Assembly: GCF_013300825.1 (NCBI RefSeq)
Contig: NZ_JAAIMY010000002.1
Coordinates: forward strand, 1-64,000
Direction: 5' to 3'
Origin: Blautia wexlerae
Lineage (GTDB): Bacteria; Bacillota; Clostridia; Lachnospirales; Lachnospiraceae
Length of the DNA: 64,000 nt
Below, piece after piece: positions 15,709 through 24,162 of this stretch (position 1 is the first letter of the stretch; every line of letters begins with the position of its first letter). The notes under the pieces are model-generated. The model did no database searches, was not told the origin of the DNA, and was given only the letters and a program-made list of their open reading frames with translations. A program made the translations under genes and the position numbers.

Positions 15709-15850
15709 GTTACTGTTCACATATCCTATCCCGCGAGGTGTATTGGCATGAATATGCTGAAATCCCGAGACATACAAGCCAAAATTCTACTGCCGCAGGC
15801 AATCTGGAATGAATTTTGGCTATGTTACTGTGAACGGAGTGAACAGTAAC
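15709..15850. repeat. Family-B element with inverted ends and internal hairpin
   Basis: GTTACTGTTCAC (15709-15720) is the inverse of the end of the full 27-base unit at 15824-15850 (GTTACTGTGAAC...ACAGTAAC). Between them AGCCAAAATTC and GAATTTTGGCT form an 11-base-pair hairpin. The whole looks like a small non-autonomous repeat unit between two divergent genes. Confidence 0.6.
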
Positions 15851-15866
15851 AAAAAATCCGCCAGTC

Positions 15867-15895
15867 TTGTTTTTTATAGAGGATTTCGCTATAAT
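15867..15895 (+). promoter_or_regulatory. Promoter of xpaC-telA
   Basis: TTGTTT (15867-15872), a 17-base spacer and TATAAT (15890-15895), with the start codon 25 bases further on. Confidence 0.6.
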
Positions 15896-15907
15896 ATGGA
15901 ATAGAAA

Positions 15908-17212
15908 ATGGAGGAAAATATGAGCGAGAATTTTGATGAATTAGGAGAACTTGGAGATAAAATAAAAAAGATCATAGACACAGCAGTTTCTACTAAAGAT
16001 TACCGCCAGATGACCGAGGATATTAAGCAGACGGTGGGACAGACTGTTAACAGTGCAGTAAATTCTGCTGTAGATTCCGGGAGCGAGGCAATCAAAAATG
16101 GTCTGAATAATGTATTTGGAACCGGAAACAGTCAGTCCGGTGATTCCGGGGTATACCGCAATAAAACAAAAGAATTTGAAGAAAAGCGCAGGCGTGAACA
16201 GGAGCAGGAACGTCAGAGGATTGAGAAGGAGAAAGCAAAAGAGAAGATGCTGACTCTTTATGAAAGGAACACCGGGGGAAGAATGAAAGGTATGATGATT
16301 GCTGTTTCAGGTGGAATCCTTGCCAGTGGAATGGGACTGGGAACTCTGGTCCTTAGCATCTTTGGCGCGGTGGGACATATGAGTTCCCTTGTGACCGGTG
16401 GAACCTGTTTTATGGCAGTCGGAGCTTTGACAGGAGTGGGACTTCTCGCAGGCGGCATTAAAAAATTGGGTAAACTGGAACGTTTTCAGAAGTATATTGA
16501 CACACTGGGAAATCACACATACTGTAATTTTGAACAATTATCTGCAGCAGTAAATAAGCCGGTGAAATTTGTTAAAAAAGATATTAAAAAGATGATTGAT
16601 GACAGATGGTTCCGTCAGGGACATATTGATGAGCAGGAAACCTGTCTGATCACCAGTAATGAGACTTATCTGCAATATACGCAGACGCAGAAGGCACTTG
16701 AGCAGAAGAAACAGGAAGAAGAGAAATGTCAGGCTGAACAGGAGAGAAACAGAAAGAACACACCGCCTGAAGTGCAGGAAGTGCTGGATAAAGGAAATGA
16801 ATTTCTGGATAAGATCCACAGGAGCAACGATGCGATTCCTGGAGTGGAGATTTCTGCAAAAATATCCAGAATGGAACTGATTGTGGAGAAGATTTTTGAA
16901 CGGGCGCAGAAGCATCCGGAGATTATTCCGGATCTGAAGAAACTGATGAATTATTATCTGCCCATGACAGTAAAGTTGCTGGATGCATATGAAGAAATGG
17001 ATCAGCAGCCTGTGCAGGGAGAGAATATCCAGGCATCCAAAAAGGAGATAGAGGATACGCTGGATACACTGAATCAGGCATTTGAAAAACTTCTGGATTC
17101 TGTCTTTCAGGATACTGCGTGGGATGTTTCAAGTGATATTTCAGTGCTTCATACGCTGCTTGCACAGGAAGGTCTGACAGATGATGATTTTGCAAAAATG
17201 AAAAAGAACTGA
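15908..17212 (+). CDS. xpaC: XpaC-family membrane protein
   Basis: 434 residues. ATG at 15908 is preceded by a weak site; a second in-frame ATG at 15920 has GGAGGAAAAT before it and may be the true start. An acidic/Ser-Gly N-terminal region and a basic coiled coil (about 75-118) precede two hydrophobic segments (about 123-180), then a long, charged, mostly helical C-terminal half. This is the layout of the XpaC family, named for 5-bromo-4-chloroindolyl phosphate hydrolysis, whose real function is unclear. It is followed after 35 bases by telA, the same pair as xpaC-yaaN of Bacillus subtilis. Confidence 0.75.
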   Translation: MEENMSENFDELGELGDKIKKIIDTAVSTKDYRQMTEDIKQTVGQTVNSAVNSAVDSGSEAIKNGLNNVFGTGNSQSGDSGVYRNKTKEFEEKRRREQEQERQRIEKEKAKEKMLTLYERNTGGRMKGMMIAVSGGILASGMGLGTLVLSIFGAVGHMSSLVTGGTCFMAVGALTGVGLLAGGIKKLGKLERFQKYIDTLGNHTYCNFEQLSAAVNKPVKFVKKDIKKMIDDRWFRQGHIDEQETCLITSNETYLQYTQTQKALEQKKQEEEKCQAEQERNRKNTPPEVQEVLDKGNEFLDKIHRSNDAIPGVEISAKISRMELIVEKIFERAQKHPEIIPDLKKLMNYYLPMTVKLLDAYEEMDQQPVQGENIQASKKEIEDTLDTLNQAFEKLLDSVFQDTAWDVSSDISVLHTLLAQEGLTDDDFAKMKKN

Positions 17213-17247
17213 AAATAAAAAAAGGATAAAAAGGAGCGGCAGAGGAC

Positions 17248-18390
17248 ATGGGAAACGAATTTAAAGATTTTGAAATGGAAACACCATCATTAACACTGGA
17301 GCCGGATCTTGGAGAGTTTGCAAAGAAAGAAGAAGTGATCCCCAAAAAGCAGCCACAGAAGGAAGAGGAAGCGCCTGTACTGACACCGGAAGAACAGAAA
17401 ATAGTAAATGATTTTGCTGCAAAGATTGATATTGAGAATACTAACCAGATCCTTCAGTATGGTGCAGGAACCCAGAAAAAAATGGCCGACTTTTCTGATA
17501 CAGCTCTTGAGAATGTAAAGACACAGGATCTCGGTGAAATTGGAGAACTGATCAGTAATGTTGTGGGAGAACTGAAAGATTTTGATGTACAGGAGGAGGG
17601 AAAATTCTTTGGATTTTTCAGAAAGCAGACTTCTAAGATTGAAAATCTGAAAAACAAATATGACAAAGCACAAGTCAATGTGGAGAAGATTACAGATTCT
17701 CTTCAGCAACATCAGGTGCGCCTTATGAAAGATTCTGCCATGCTGGACAAGATGTATGAACAGAACCTGAATTATTTTAAAGAACTTACCATGTATATCC
17801 TTGCCGGAAAAAAGAAACTGGAAGAAACCAGAAACGGAAAGCTTGCAGAAATGAAAAATAAGGCAGCTCTGAGCGGGCTTCCCGAAGACGCGCAGGCAGC
17901 CAGAGACCTGGATGAGAAATGCAGCAGATTTGAAAAGAAACTGCATGATCTGGAACTTACCCGTACGATTGCCATGCAGACCGCGCCTCAGATCCGGCTG
18001 ATCCAGAATAATGATACGGTAATGGTTGAGAAAATACAGACAACGATCGTAAACACAATTCCATTATGGAAGAGTCAGATGGTGCTTGCTCTGGGAATTG
18101 CTCATTCTGCAGAAGCAGCACAGGCACAGAGACAGGTAACAGATATCACCAATGAACTTCTCAGAAAGAATGCAGAGACACTTCATATGGCAACGGTTGA
18201 GACAGCGAAAGAATCAGAGCGTGGAATAGTTGACCTTGAAACACTCCAGAAGACAAATGCAGATTTGATCCAGACGCTGGATGATGTGATGCGGATCCAG
18301 ATGGAAGGCCGTCAGAAGAGACAGGCAGCAGAGATGGAAATGCACCACATGGAAGAAGAACTGAAGAGAAAACTTCTGGAAATCAGATAA
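17248..18390 (+). CDS. telA: TelA family toxic-anion resistance protein
   Basis: 380 residues, no signal peptide or membrane segment, almost entirely helical. It has the family pattern, including LGEIGELISNVVGELKDFDV, FFGFFRKQTSKIENLKNKYD, LDKMYEQNLNYFKELTMYI and, near the C-terminus, TNELLRKNAETLHMATVETA. TelA proteins are linked to tellurite and membrane-stress tolerance; the mechanism is not settled. It is cotranscribed with xpaC, whose product probably anchors it at the membrane. ATG follows AAGGAGCGG. Confidence 0.9.
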   Translation: MGNEFKDFEMETPSLTLEPDLGEFAKKEEVIPKKQPQKEEEAPVLTPEEQKIVNDFAAKIDIENTNQILQYGAGTQKKMADFSDTALENVKTQDLGEIGELISNVVGELKDFDVQEEGKFFGFFRKQTSKIENLKNKYDKAQVNVEKITDSLQQHQVRLMKDSAMLDKMYEQNLNYFKELTMYILAGKKKLEETRNGKLAEMKNKAALSGLPEDAQAARDLDEKCSRFEKKLHDLELTRTIAMQTAPQIRLIQNNDTVMVEKIQTTIVNTIPLWKSQMVLALGIAHSAEAAQAQRQVTDITNELLRKNAETLHMATVETAKESERGIVDLETLQKTNADLIQTLDDVMRIQMEGRQKRQAAEMEMHHMEEELKRKLLEIR

Positions 18391-18475
18391 CTGTTCAGCA
18401 GTACACATAAATTAATCAAACTGTAAAGCGGATTGTGAATATCCGTTTGATACCAAATGAGAGAAGAGGAAAATT

Positions 18476-19528
18476 ATGTACAGAGATCATACAAAAGTGA
18501 TTCAGATCGGAGACAGAAAGATTGGCGGTGGCAACCCGATTTTAATCCAGTCCATGACAAATACAAAAACTGAAGATGTAGAACAGACAGTAGCTCAGAT
18601 TCTGGCACTGGAGCAGGCAGGCTGTGATATTATCCGTTGCGCAGTACCGACTATGGAAGCTGCAAAAGCACTGAAGGAAATCAAAAAAAAGATCCATATA
18701 CCACTTGTGGCAGATATTCATTTTGATTATCGTCTTGCTATTGCAGCCATGGAAAACGGTGCAGACAAAATCCGGATTAATCCCGGAAATATCGGCAGTA
18801 CAGAGCGTATCAAAGCAGTGGTTGATGTGGCAAAAGAACGTGGAATTCCCATTCGTGTTGGTGTAAACAGCGGTTCTCTTGAGAAAGAACTTGTGGAGAA
18901 ATATCAAGGAGTCACTGCAGAGGGACTGGTGGAGAGTGCGCTGGATAAAGTTCATATCATTGAAGACCTGGGATATGATAATCTGGTGATCAGTATCAAA
19001 TCTTCTGATGTTCTTATGTGTGCAAAGGCTCATGAACTGATTGCGGAAAAGACGAATTATCCACTTCATGTAGGAATCACAGAAGCCGGAACTCTTTATT
19101 CCGGAAACATTAAATCTGCTATCGGGCTAGGAATCATCCTGAATCAGGGAATCGGTGATACTATTCGTGTCTCTCTTACAGGAGCACCTTTAGAAGAGAT
19201 TAAATCAGCAAAACGTATTCTGAAAACCCTGGGACTTCGAAAAGGTGGCATAGAAGTTGTATCATGTCCAACCTGCGGACGTACACAGATCGATCTGATC
19301 GGTCTTGCAAATAAAGTAGAAACCATGGTGCAGGATATCCCACTTGATATTAAAGTAGCAGTTATGGGCTGTGTGGTAAACGGACCCGGAGAAGCAAAAG
19401 AAGCAGATATCGGAATTGCAGGCGGAGTTGGTGTGGGACTTCTGATCAAACATGGTGAGATCATAAAGAAAGTTCCGGAAGATCAGCTTCTGGATACTTT
19501 GCGGGAGGAACTTCTGAACTGGAAGTAA
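18476..19528 (+). CDS. ispG: (E)-4-hydroxy-3-methylbut-2-enyl-diphosphate synthase
   Basis: 350 residues. IspG carries out the sixth step of the MEP isoprenoid pathway with a 4Fe-4S cluster. The N-terminal TIM-barrel part shows GNPILIQSMTNTKTEDVE and ADIHFDYRLAIAAM. The C-terminal part has the cluster ligands in SCPTCGRTQIDL and GCVVNGPGEAKEADIGIAGG. ATG follows GAGAAGAGG. In many Firmicutes ispG lies between rseP and polC; here polC follows after 46 bases, but dxr and rseP are not upstream. Confidence 0.95.
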   Translation: MYRDHTKVIQIGDRKIGGGNPILIQSMTNTKTEDVEQTVAQILALEQAGCDIIRCAVPTMEAAKALKEIKKKIHIPLVADIHFDYRLAIAAMENGADKIRINPGNIGSTERIKAVVDVAKERGIPIRVGVNSGSLEKELVEKYQGVTAEGLVESALDKVHIIEDLGYDNLVISIKSSDVLMCAKAHELIAEKTNYPLHVGITEAGTLYSGNIKSAIGLGIILNQGIGDTIRVSLTGAPLEEIKSAKRILKTLGLRKGGIEVVSCPTCGRTQIDLIGLANKVETMVQDIPLDIKVAVMGCVVNGPGEAKEADIGIAGGVGVGLLIKHGEIIKKVPEDQLLDTLREELLNWK

Positions 19529-19574
19529 CATTTGGAACGAAGACTTCCTGTCAGATCAACGAGGAGATTTTATT

Positions 19575-22500
19575 TTGGAAAAAGACTTTTTTGACGTATT
19601 TCCCAGCTTAAAAGTGAAGAAAGAACTGGAAGAGCTGCTGGACATGGTTCTTGTGACCAGAGTGTCCTGCAATCCTTCCAGAACTCATATATGGGTGTAT
19701 ATAAAAAGTGAACGCTGGATTCATAAGAAGCATATTTTTGCATTGGAAGAACAGATAGAGAGACAGATTTTTGCCGGGCTGAGTGTGACAGTTACAGTTA
19801 TTGAGAAATTCCGCCTTTCCGGTCAGTACAATCCTCAGAACTTTCTGGAAACTTACAGATCCAGCATGGAACTGGAACTGCGTAGCTACAATATGCTGGA
19901 ATACAATATGTTCAGACAGGCGCAGATTTCTTTTCCCGGAGAAAATGATCTTCATATGATCCTTCCTGATTCTGTAATAGCCAGAGAAAAGAGCGGGATC
20001 CTGATCGAATATCTGCAGAAGGTTTTCTGCGAAAGATGCGGAATGGACTTAAAGGTGGAACTTGAGTTCAGGGAGACGCAGGAAAGTAAGTATCGTAAGA
20101 ATGCAGCAGTGCAGATCGCTCAGGAAGTGGAAAATGTAATCCGTCATGCGAAATTAAACAGTAAGAATGAAGAGCCGGCTCAGTCTGAAGAAGCAGGAAC
20201 AGCAGAGAAGAAAGCAGAGAAAAAGACTGATAAGGGACAGCAGGAAAAGAAGGACAAAAAAGCTGCATTTGCAGACCGCAAAGACAACAGGAAGGGAGAT
20301 TTCCGGGGTGGATTCAGAAGGGACAGCAATCCGGATGTTATCTATGGAAGAGATTTTGAAGGAGAGCCTGTTGCACTTGAGACGATTACCGGTGAGATGG
20401 GTGAGGTGATCGTCCGCGGACAGGTTATGGAGGTAGAAGCCAGAGAAATCCGTAATGAAAAAACAATTCTTATCTTCCCGATCACAGACTTTACGGACAG
20501 TATTGTTGTGAAGATGTTTTTGCGCAATGAACAGGTGCCGGAAGTGACAGAACATGTAAAGAAGGGGGCTTTTCTGAAGTTTCGCGGTGTGACAACCGTA
20601 GACCGTTTTGACAGTGAACTGACTATTGCATCCATAGCCGGGATTAAGAAAATTGCCAATTTTACAACTGCCAGAGTAGATACCAGCCCACAGAAAAGAG
20701 TAGAGCTTCACTGTCATACAAAGATGAGTGATATGGATGGGGTTACGGATGCCAAATCTCTGGTGAAACGTGCTTATGAGTGGGGACATCCTGCCATTGC
20801 GATTACAGACCATGGGGTTGTACAGGCGTTTCCGGAGGCCAATCACTGTTTCGATGCCTGGGGCGGATGTGTGCCGAAAGATTCTGATTTTAAAGTTCTT
20901 TATGGAATGGAAGGCTATCTGGTAGATGATTTAAAAGGTATGGTGACCAATGGAAAAGGTCAGAAGCTGAACGGCAGATTCGTGGTCTTTGACATTGAGA
21001 CAACAGGTTTCTCTTCACTGACCTGTCAGATCATAGAGATTGGTGCCGTACTGGTAGAAAACGGAGAGATTACAGACCGTTTTTCCACATTTGTAAATCC
21101 AAAGGTACCGATTCCTTTTCGTATTGAACAACTGACCAGTATCAATGACAGTATGGTCATGGATGCCCCGACTATCGAGGAAGTGCTTCCGAAATTCCTT
21201 GAATTCAGCAAGGGCGCGGTTATGGTTGCGCACAATGCGGATTTTGATATGGGATTTATTATGAAAAACTGTGACAGACTGGGAATTGAACATGATTTTA
21301 CTTATGTAGATACAGTGGGTATGGCCCGTTTCCTGCTTCCTGCACTGAACAGATTTAAGCTGGATACAGTAGCAAAAGCAGTTGGTGTTTCTCTGGAAAA
21401 TCATCACCGGGCAGTAGATGATGCTGCATGTACTGCGGAGATTTTTGTGAAATTTGTAAAGATGCTGGAAGAGCGTGATATCCGGGATGTGGATATGCTG
21501 AATGAACAGGGAGCTGTCTCTGTAAATACTATCAGGAAACTGCCGACCTACCACGTGATCATTTTTGCCAGAAATGAGACAGGACGTATTAATCTGTATA
21601 AATTAGTGAGCCAGTCGCACCTGAAGTATTATCACAGACGTCCACGTGTTCCCAAAAGTGTGCTGGAGCAGTACAGAGACGGACTTCTAGTGGGAAGTGC
21701 CTGTGAAGCAGGGGAACTGTATCAGGCAATTCTGAGAAATGCACCGGATCCGGAGATAGCCAGACTGGTAAATTTCTATGATTATCTGGAAATTCAGCCT
21801 GTTGGAAATAACAGATTTATGATAGCAGATGATAAGCATGATATGATCAGTTCCGAAGAAGACCTGAAGGAGATAAACAGGAAGATCGTTAAGCTTGGAG
21901 AGCAGTTTAAGAAACCGGTAGTTGCAACCTGTGATGTGCATTTCATGGATCCACAGGATGAGATTTACAGAAGGATCATTATGGCCGGAAACGGATTCTC
22001 AGATGCAGATGAGCAGGCACCGCTGTATTTACGTACCACAGAGGAAATGCTGGAAGAATTTGCCTATCTGGGAAGCGAGAAAGCAGAAGAAGTTGTCATT
22101 ACAAATACAAATAAGATCGCAGATATGATTGAGAAGATATCACCTATTCATCCGGACAAATTCCCGCCGGTCATTGAGAATTCCGACCAGGATCTGAAGA
22201 ATATCTGTTTTACAAAAGCGCATGAAATGTATGGAGATCCATTGCCGGAGATTGTGGAAAGCAGGCTTGACAGGGAACTGAATTCAATCATTTCCAATGG
22301 GTATGCCGTAATGTATATCATTGCACAGAAGCTTGTATGGAAGTCAAATGAAGATGGTTATCTGGTAGGTTCGCGAGGTTCTGTAGGATCTTCTCTGGCA
22401 GCTACCATGTCCGGTATCACAGAGGTAAATCCTCTGCCGCCGCATTATCTCTGTCCTAATCCGGACTGCAAATACAGTGATTTTGATTCACCGGAAGTAA

Positions 22501-24065
22501 AGCAGTATGCAGGTATGGCGGGGTGTGATATGCCGGATAAGATCTGTCCGAAATGTGGAACCAGGATGAAAAAAGAAGGGTTTGACATTCCTTTTGAGAC
22601 ATTCCTTGGATTCAAGGGAGATAAGGAACCGGATATTGACCTTAACTTTTCAGGAGAGTATCAGGCTAATGCACACAGATATACAGAGGTTATTTTTGGT
22701 AAGGGGCAGACATTCAAGGCAGGGACTATCGGTACGCTTGCGGAGAAAACTGCATTTGGTTATGTGAAGAATTATTTTGAAGAGCGTGGTGTGCATAAAC
22801 GTTACTGTGAGATCAACCGCATCGTACAGGGATGTACAGGCGTGCGGCGTACAACAGGACAGCATCCGGGAGGCATTATCGTACTTCCTGTAGGTGAGGA
22901 GATTGAGAAATTTACTCCTGTCCAGCACCCTGCGAATGATGTGAACAGTGACATTATCACCACACATTTTGATTATCATTCTATTGACGGAAACCTGCTG
23001 AAGCTTGATATACTTGGACACGATGATCCCACTATGATCCGAATGCTGGAGGATTTAACAGGAATCAGTGCCAGGGATGTCCCCCTGGATCAGAGGGATG
23101 TCATGTCATTGTTTGCAAGTACAAAGGCTTTGAAAATTGAACCGGAAGATATTGGCGGATGTAAGCTCGGATGTCTGGGAATCCCGGAATTTGGTACAGA
23201 TTTCGCCATGCAGATGCTTATTGACACCAAGCCGAAATACTTCTCTGACCTGATCCGTATTGCAGGGCTTTCTCATGGTACGGATGTATGGCTGGGTAAT
23301 GCCCAGGTGTTGATCCAGGAGGGTAAGGCAACTATTTCCACAGCTATCTGTACCCGAGACGATATTATGATCTACCTTATCGGAAAAGGAGTAGAAAGTG
23401 GCCTGGCGTTTACGATCATGGAGAGTGTCCGTAAGGGAAAAGGTCTTCGCGATGAATGGATAGAAACCATGAAAGAGCATGGAGTTCCGGACTGGTATAT
23501 CTGGTCCTGTAAACTGATCAAGTATATGTTTCCGAAGGCTCATGCAGCTGCATATGTTATGATGGCGTACAGAATTGCGTGGTATAAGGTGTTTCAGCCA
23601 CTGGCATATTATGCGGCATATTTCAGTATCCGCGCCACAGCGTTCTCCTATGAGATGATGTGTATGGGAAAGGAACGTCTGGAGTATTATATGGCAGAAA
23701 TCCGCAAAAAAGGTGATTCAGCATCTAAAAAAGAACTGGATACCCTGAAGGATATGCGTATTGTACAGGAAATGTACGCACGTGGATTTGAATTTGTACC
23801 GATTGATCTTTATACTGCCAAGGCACAGAGATTTCAGATCGTGGATGGGAAACTGATGCCGTCACTTGCAACTATTGACGGACTGGGAGATAAGGCGGCA
23901 GATGCAGTGGTCGATGCTGCAAAACAGGGAAAATTCTTGTCAAAAGACGACTTCCGCGACAGAACAAAGGTCAGCAAAACGGTTATTGATCTGATGGATG
24001 ATCTGAAATTATTCGGAGATATCCCGCAGTCGAACCAGATGTCATTATTTGACTTTACAGGATGA
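19575..24065 (+). CDS. polC: DNA polymerase III alpha subunit, PolC type
   Basis: 1496 residues from a TTG start with GAGGAG before it. PolC is the main leading-strand replicase of low-GC Gram-positives. Domains in order: N-terminal domain; a Lys/Glu-rich linker (about 205-250); OB fold; PHP domain (ELHCHTKMSDMDGVTDAKSL, about 376); proofreading exonuclease inserted in the PHP domain (VVFDIETTGFSS, about 470, to HHRAVDDA); then the polymerase core with a zinc-binding segment (CPNPDC...CPKCGTRM) and the catalytic acids in PDIDLNFSGEYQ (about 1019). The C-terminus ends NQMSLFDFTG, a typical sliding-clamp-binding tail. Length and motifs are complete. Confidence 0.97.
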   Translation: MEKDFFDVFPSLKVKKELEELLDMVLVTRVSCNPSRTHIWVYIKSERWIHKKHIFALEEQIERQIFAGLSVTVTVIEKFRLSGQYNPQNFLETYRSSMELELRSYNMLEYNMFRQAQISFPGENDLHMILPDSVIAREKSGILIEYLQKVFCERCGMDLKVELEFRETQESKYRKNAAVQIAQEVENVIRHAKLNSKNEEPAQSEEAGTAEKKAEKKTDKGQQEKKDKKAAFADRKDNRKGDFRGGFRRDSNPDVIYGRDFEGEPVALETITGEMGEVIVRGQVMEVEAREIRNEKTILIFPITDFTDSIVVKMFLRNEQVPEVTEHVKKGAFLKFRGVTTVDRFDSELTIASIAGIKKIANFTTARVDTSPQKRVELHCHTKMSDMDGVTDAKSLVKRAYEWGHPAIAITDHGVVQAFPEANHCFDAWGGCVPKDSDFKVLYGMEGYLVDDLKGMVTNGKGQKLNGRFVVFDIETTGFSSLTCQIIEIGAVLVENGEITDRFSTFVNPKVPIPFRIEQLTSINDSMVMDAPTIEEVLPKFLEFSKGAVMVAHNADFDMGFIMKNCDRLGIEHDFTYVDTVGMARFLLPALNRFKLDTVAKAVGVSLENHHRAVDDAACTAEIFVKFVKMLEERDIRDVDMLNEQGAVSVNTIRKLPTYHVIIFARNETGRINLYKLVSQSHLKYYHRRPRVPKSVLEQYRDGLLVGSACEAGELYQAILRNAPDPEIARLVNFYDYLEIQPVGNNRFMIADDKHDMISSEEDLKEINRKIVKLGEQFKKPVVATCDVHFMDPQDEIYRRIIMAGNGFSDADEQAPLYLRTTEEMLEEFAYLGSEKAEEVVITNTNKIADMIEKISPIHPDKFPPVIENSDQDLKNICFTKAHEMYGDPLPEIVESRLDRELNSIISNGYAVMYIIAQKLVWKSNEDGYLVGSRGSVGSSLAATMSGITEVNPLPPHYLCPNPDCKYSDFDSPEVKQYAGMAGCDMPDKICPKCGTRMKKEGFDIPFETFLGFKGDKEPDIDLNFSGEYQANAHRYTEVIFGKGQTFKAGTIGTLAEKTAFGYVKNYFEERGVHKRYCEINRIVQGCTGVRRTTGQHPGGIIVLPVGEEIEKFTPVQHPANDVNSDIITTHFDYHSIDGNLLKLDILGHDDPTMIRMLEDLTGISARDVPLDQRDVMSLFASTKALKIEPEDIGGCKLGCLGIPEFGTDFAMQMLIDTKPKYFSDLIRIAGLSHGTDVWLGNAQVLIQEGKATISTAICTRDDIMIYLIGKGVESGLAFTIMESVRKGKGLRDEWIETMKEHGVPDWYIWSCKLIKYMFPKAHAAAYVMMAYRIAWYKVFQPLAYYAAYFSIRATAFSYEMMCMGKERLEYYMAEIRKKGDSASKKELDTLKDMRIVQEMYARGFEFVPIDLYTAKAQRFQIVDGKLMPSLATIDGLGDKAADAVVDAAKQGKFLSKDDFRDRTKVSKTVIDLMDDLKLFGDIPQSNQMSLFDFTG

Positions 24066-24095
24066 GCATAAATTCTGTGACCGCAAAGTGTGTTG

Positions 24096-24131
24096 CAGGG
24101 CATGGTGCAGACAGCAACATAAAATGCCCTG
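24096..24131 (+). promoter_or_regulatory. Hairpin in the polC-fbp intergenic region
   Basis: CAGGGCAT pairs with ATGCCCTG across a 20-base loop. TGTTGC just before can also pair with GCAACA inside the loop, so the pairings cross or exclude each other. There is no T-run, so this is not an ordinary terminator. Confidence 0.3.
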
Positions 24132-24162
24132 ACATCATAATATATGATAACAGGAGATGGAT

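Noticed and set aside
15574-15720. T-box leader before ilvE
   Set aside because: No T-box sequence or specifier-loop fold is seen; the start lies about 65 bases from a plain promoter.
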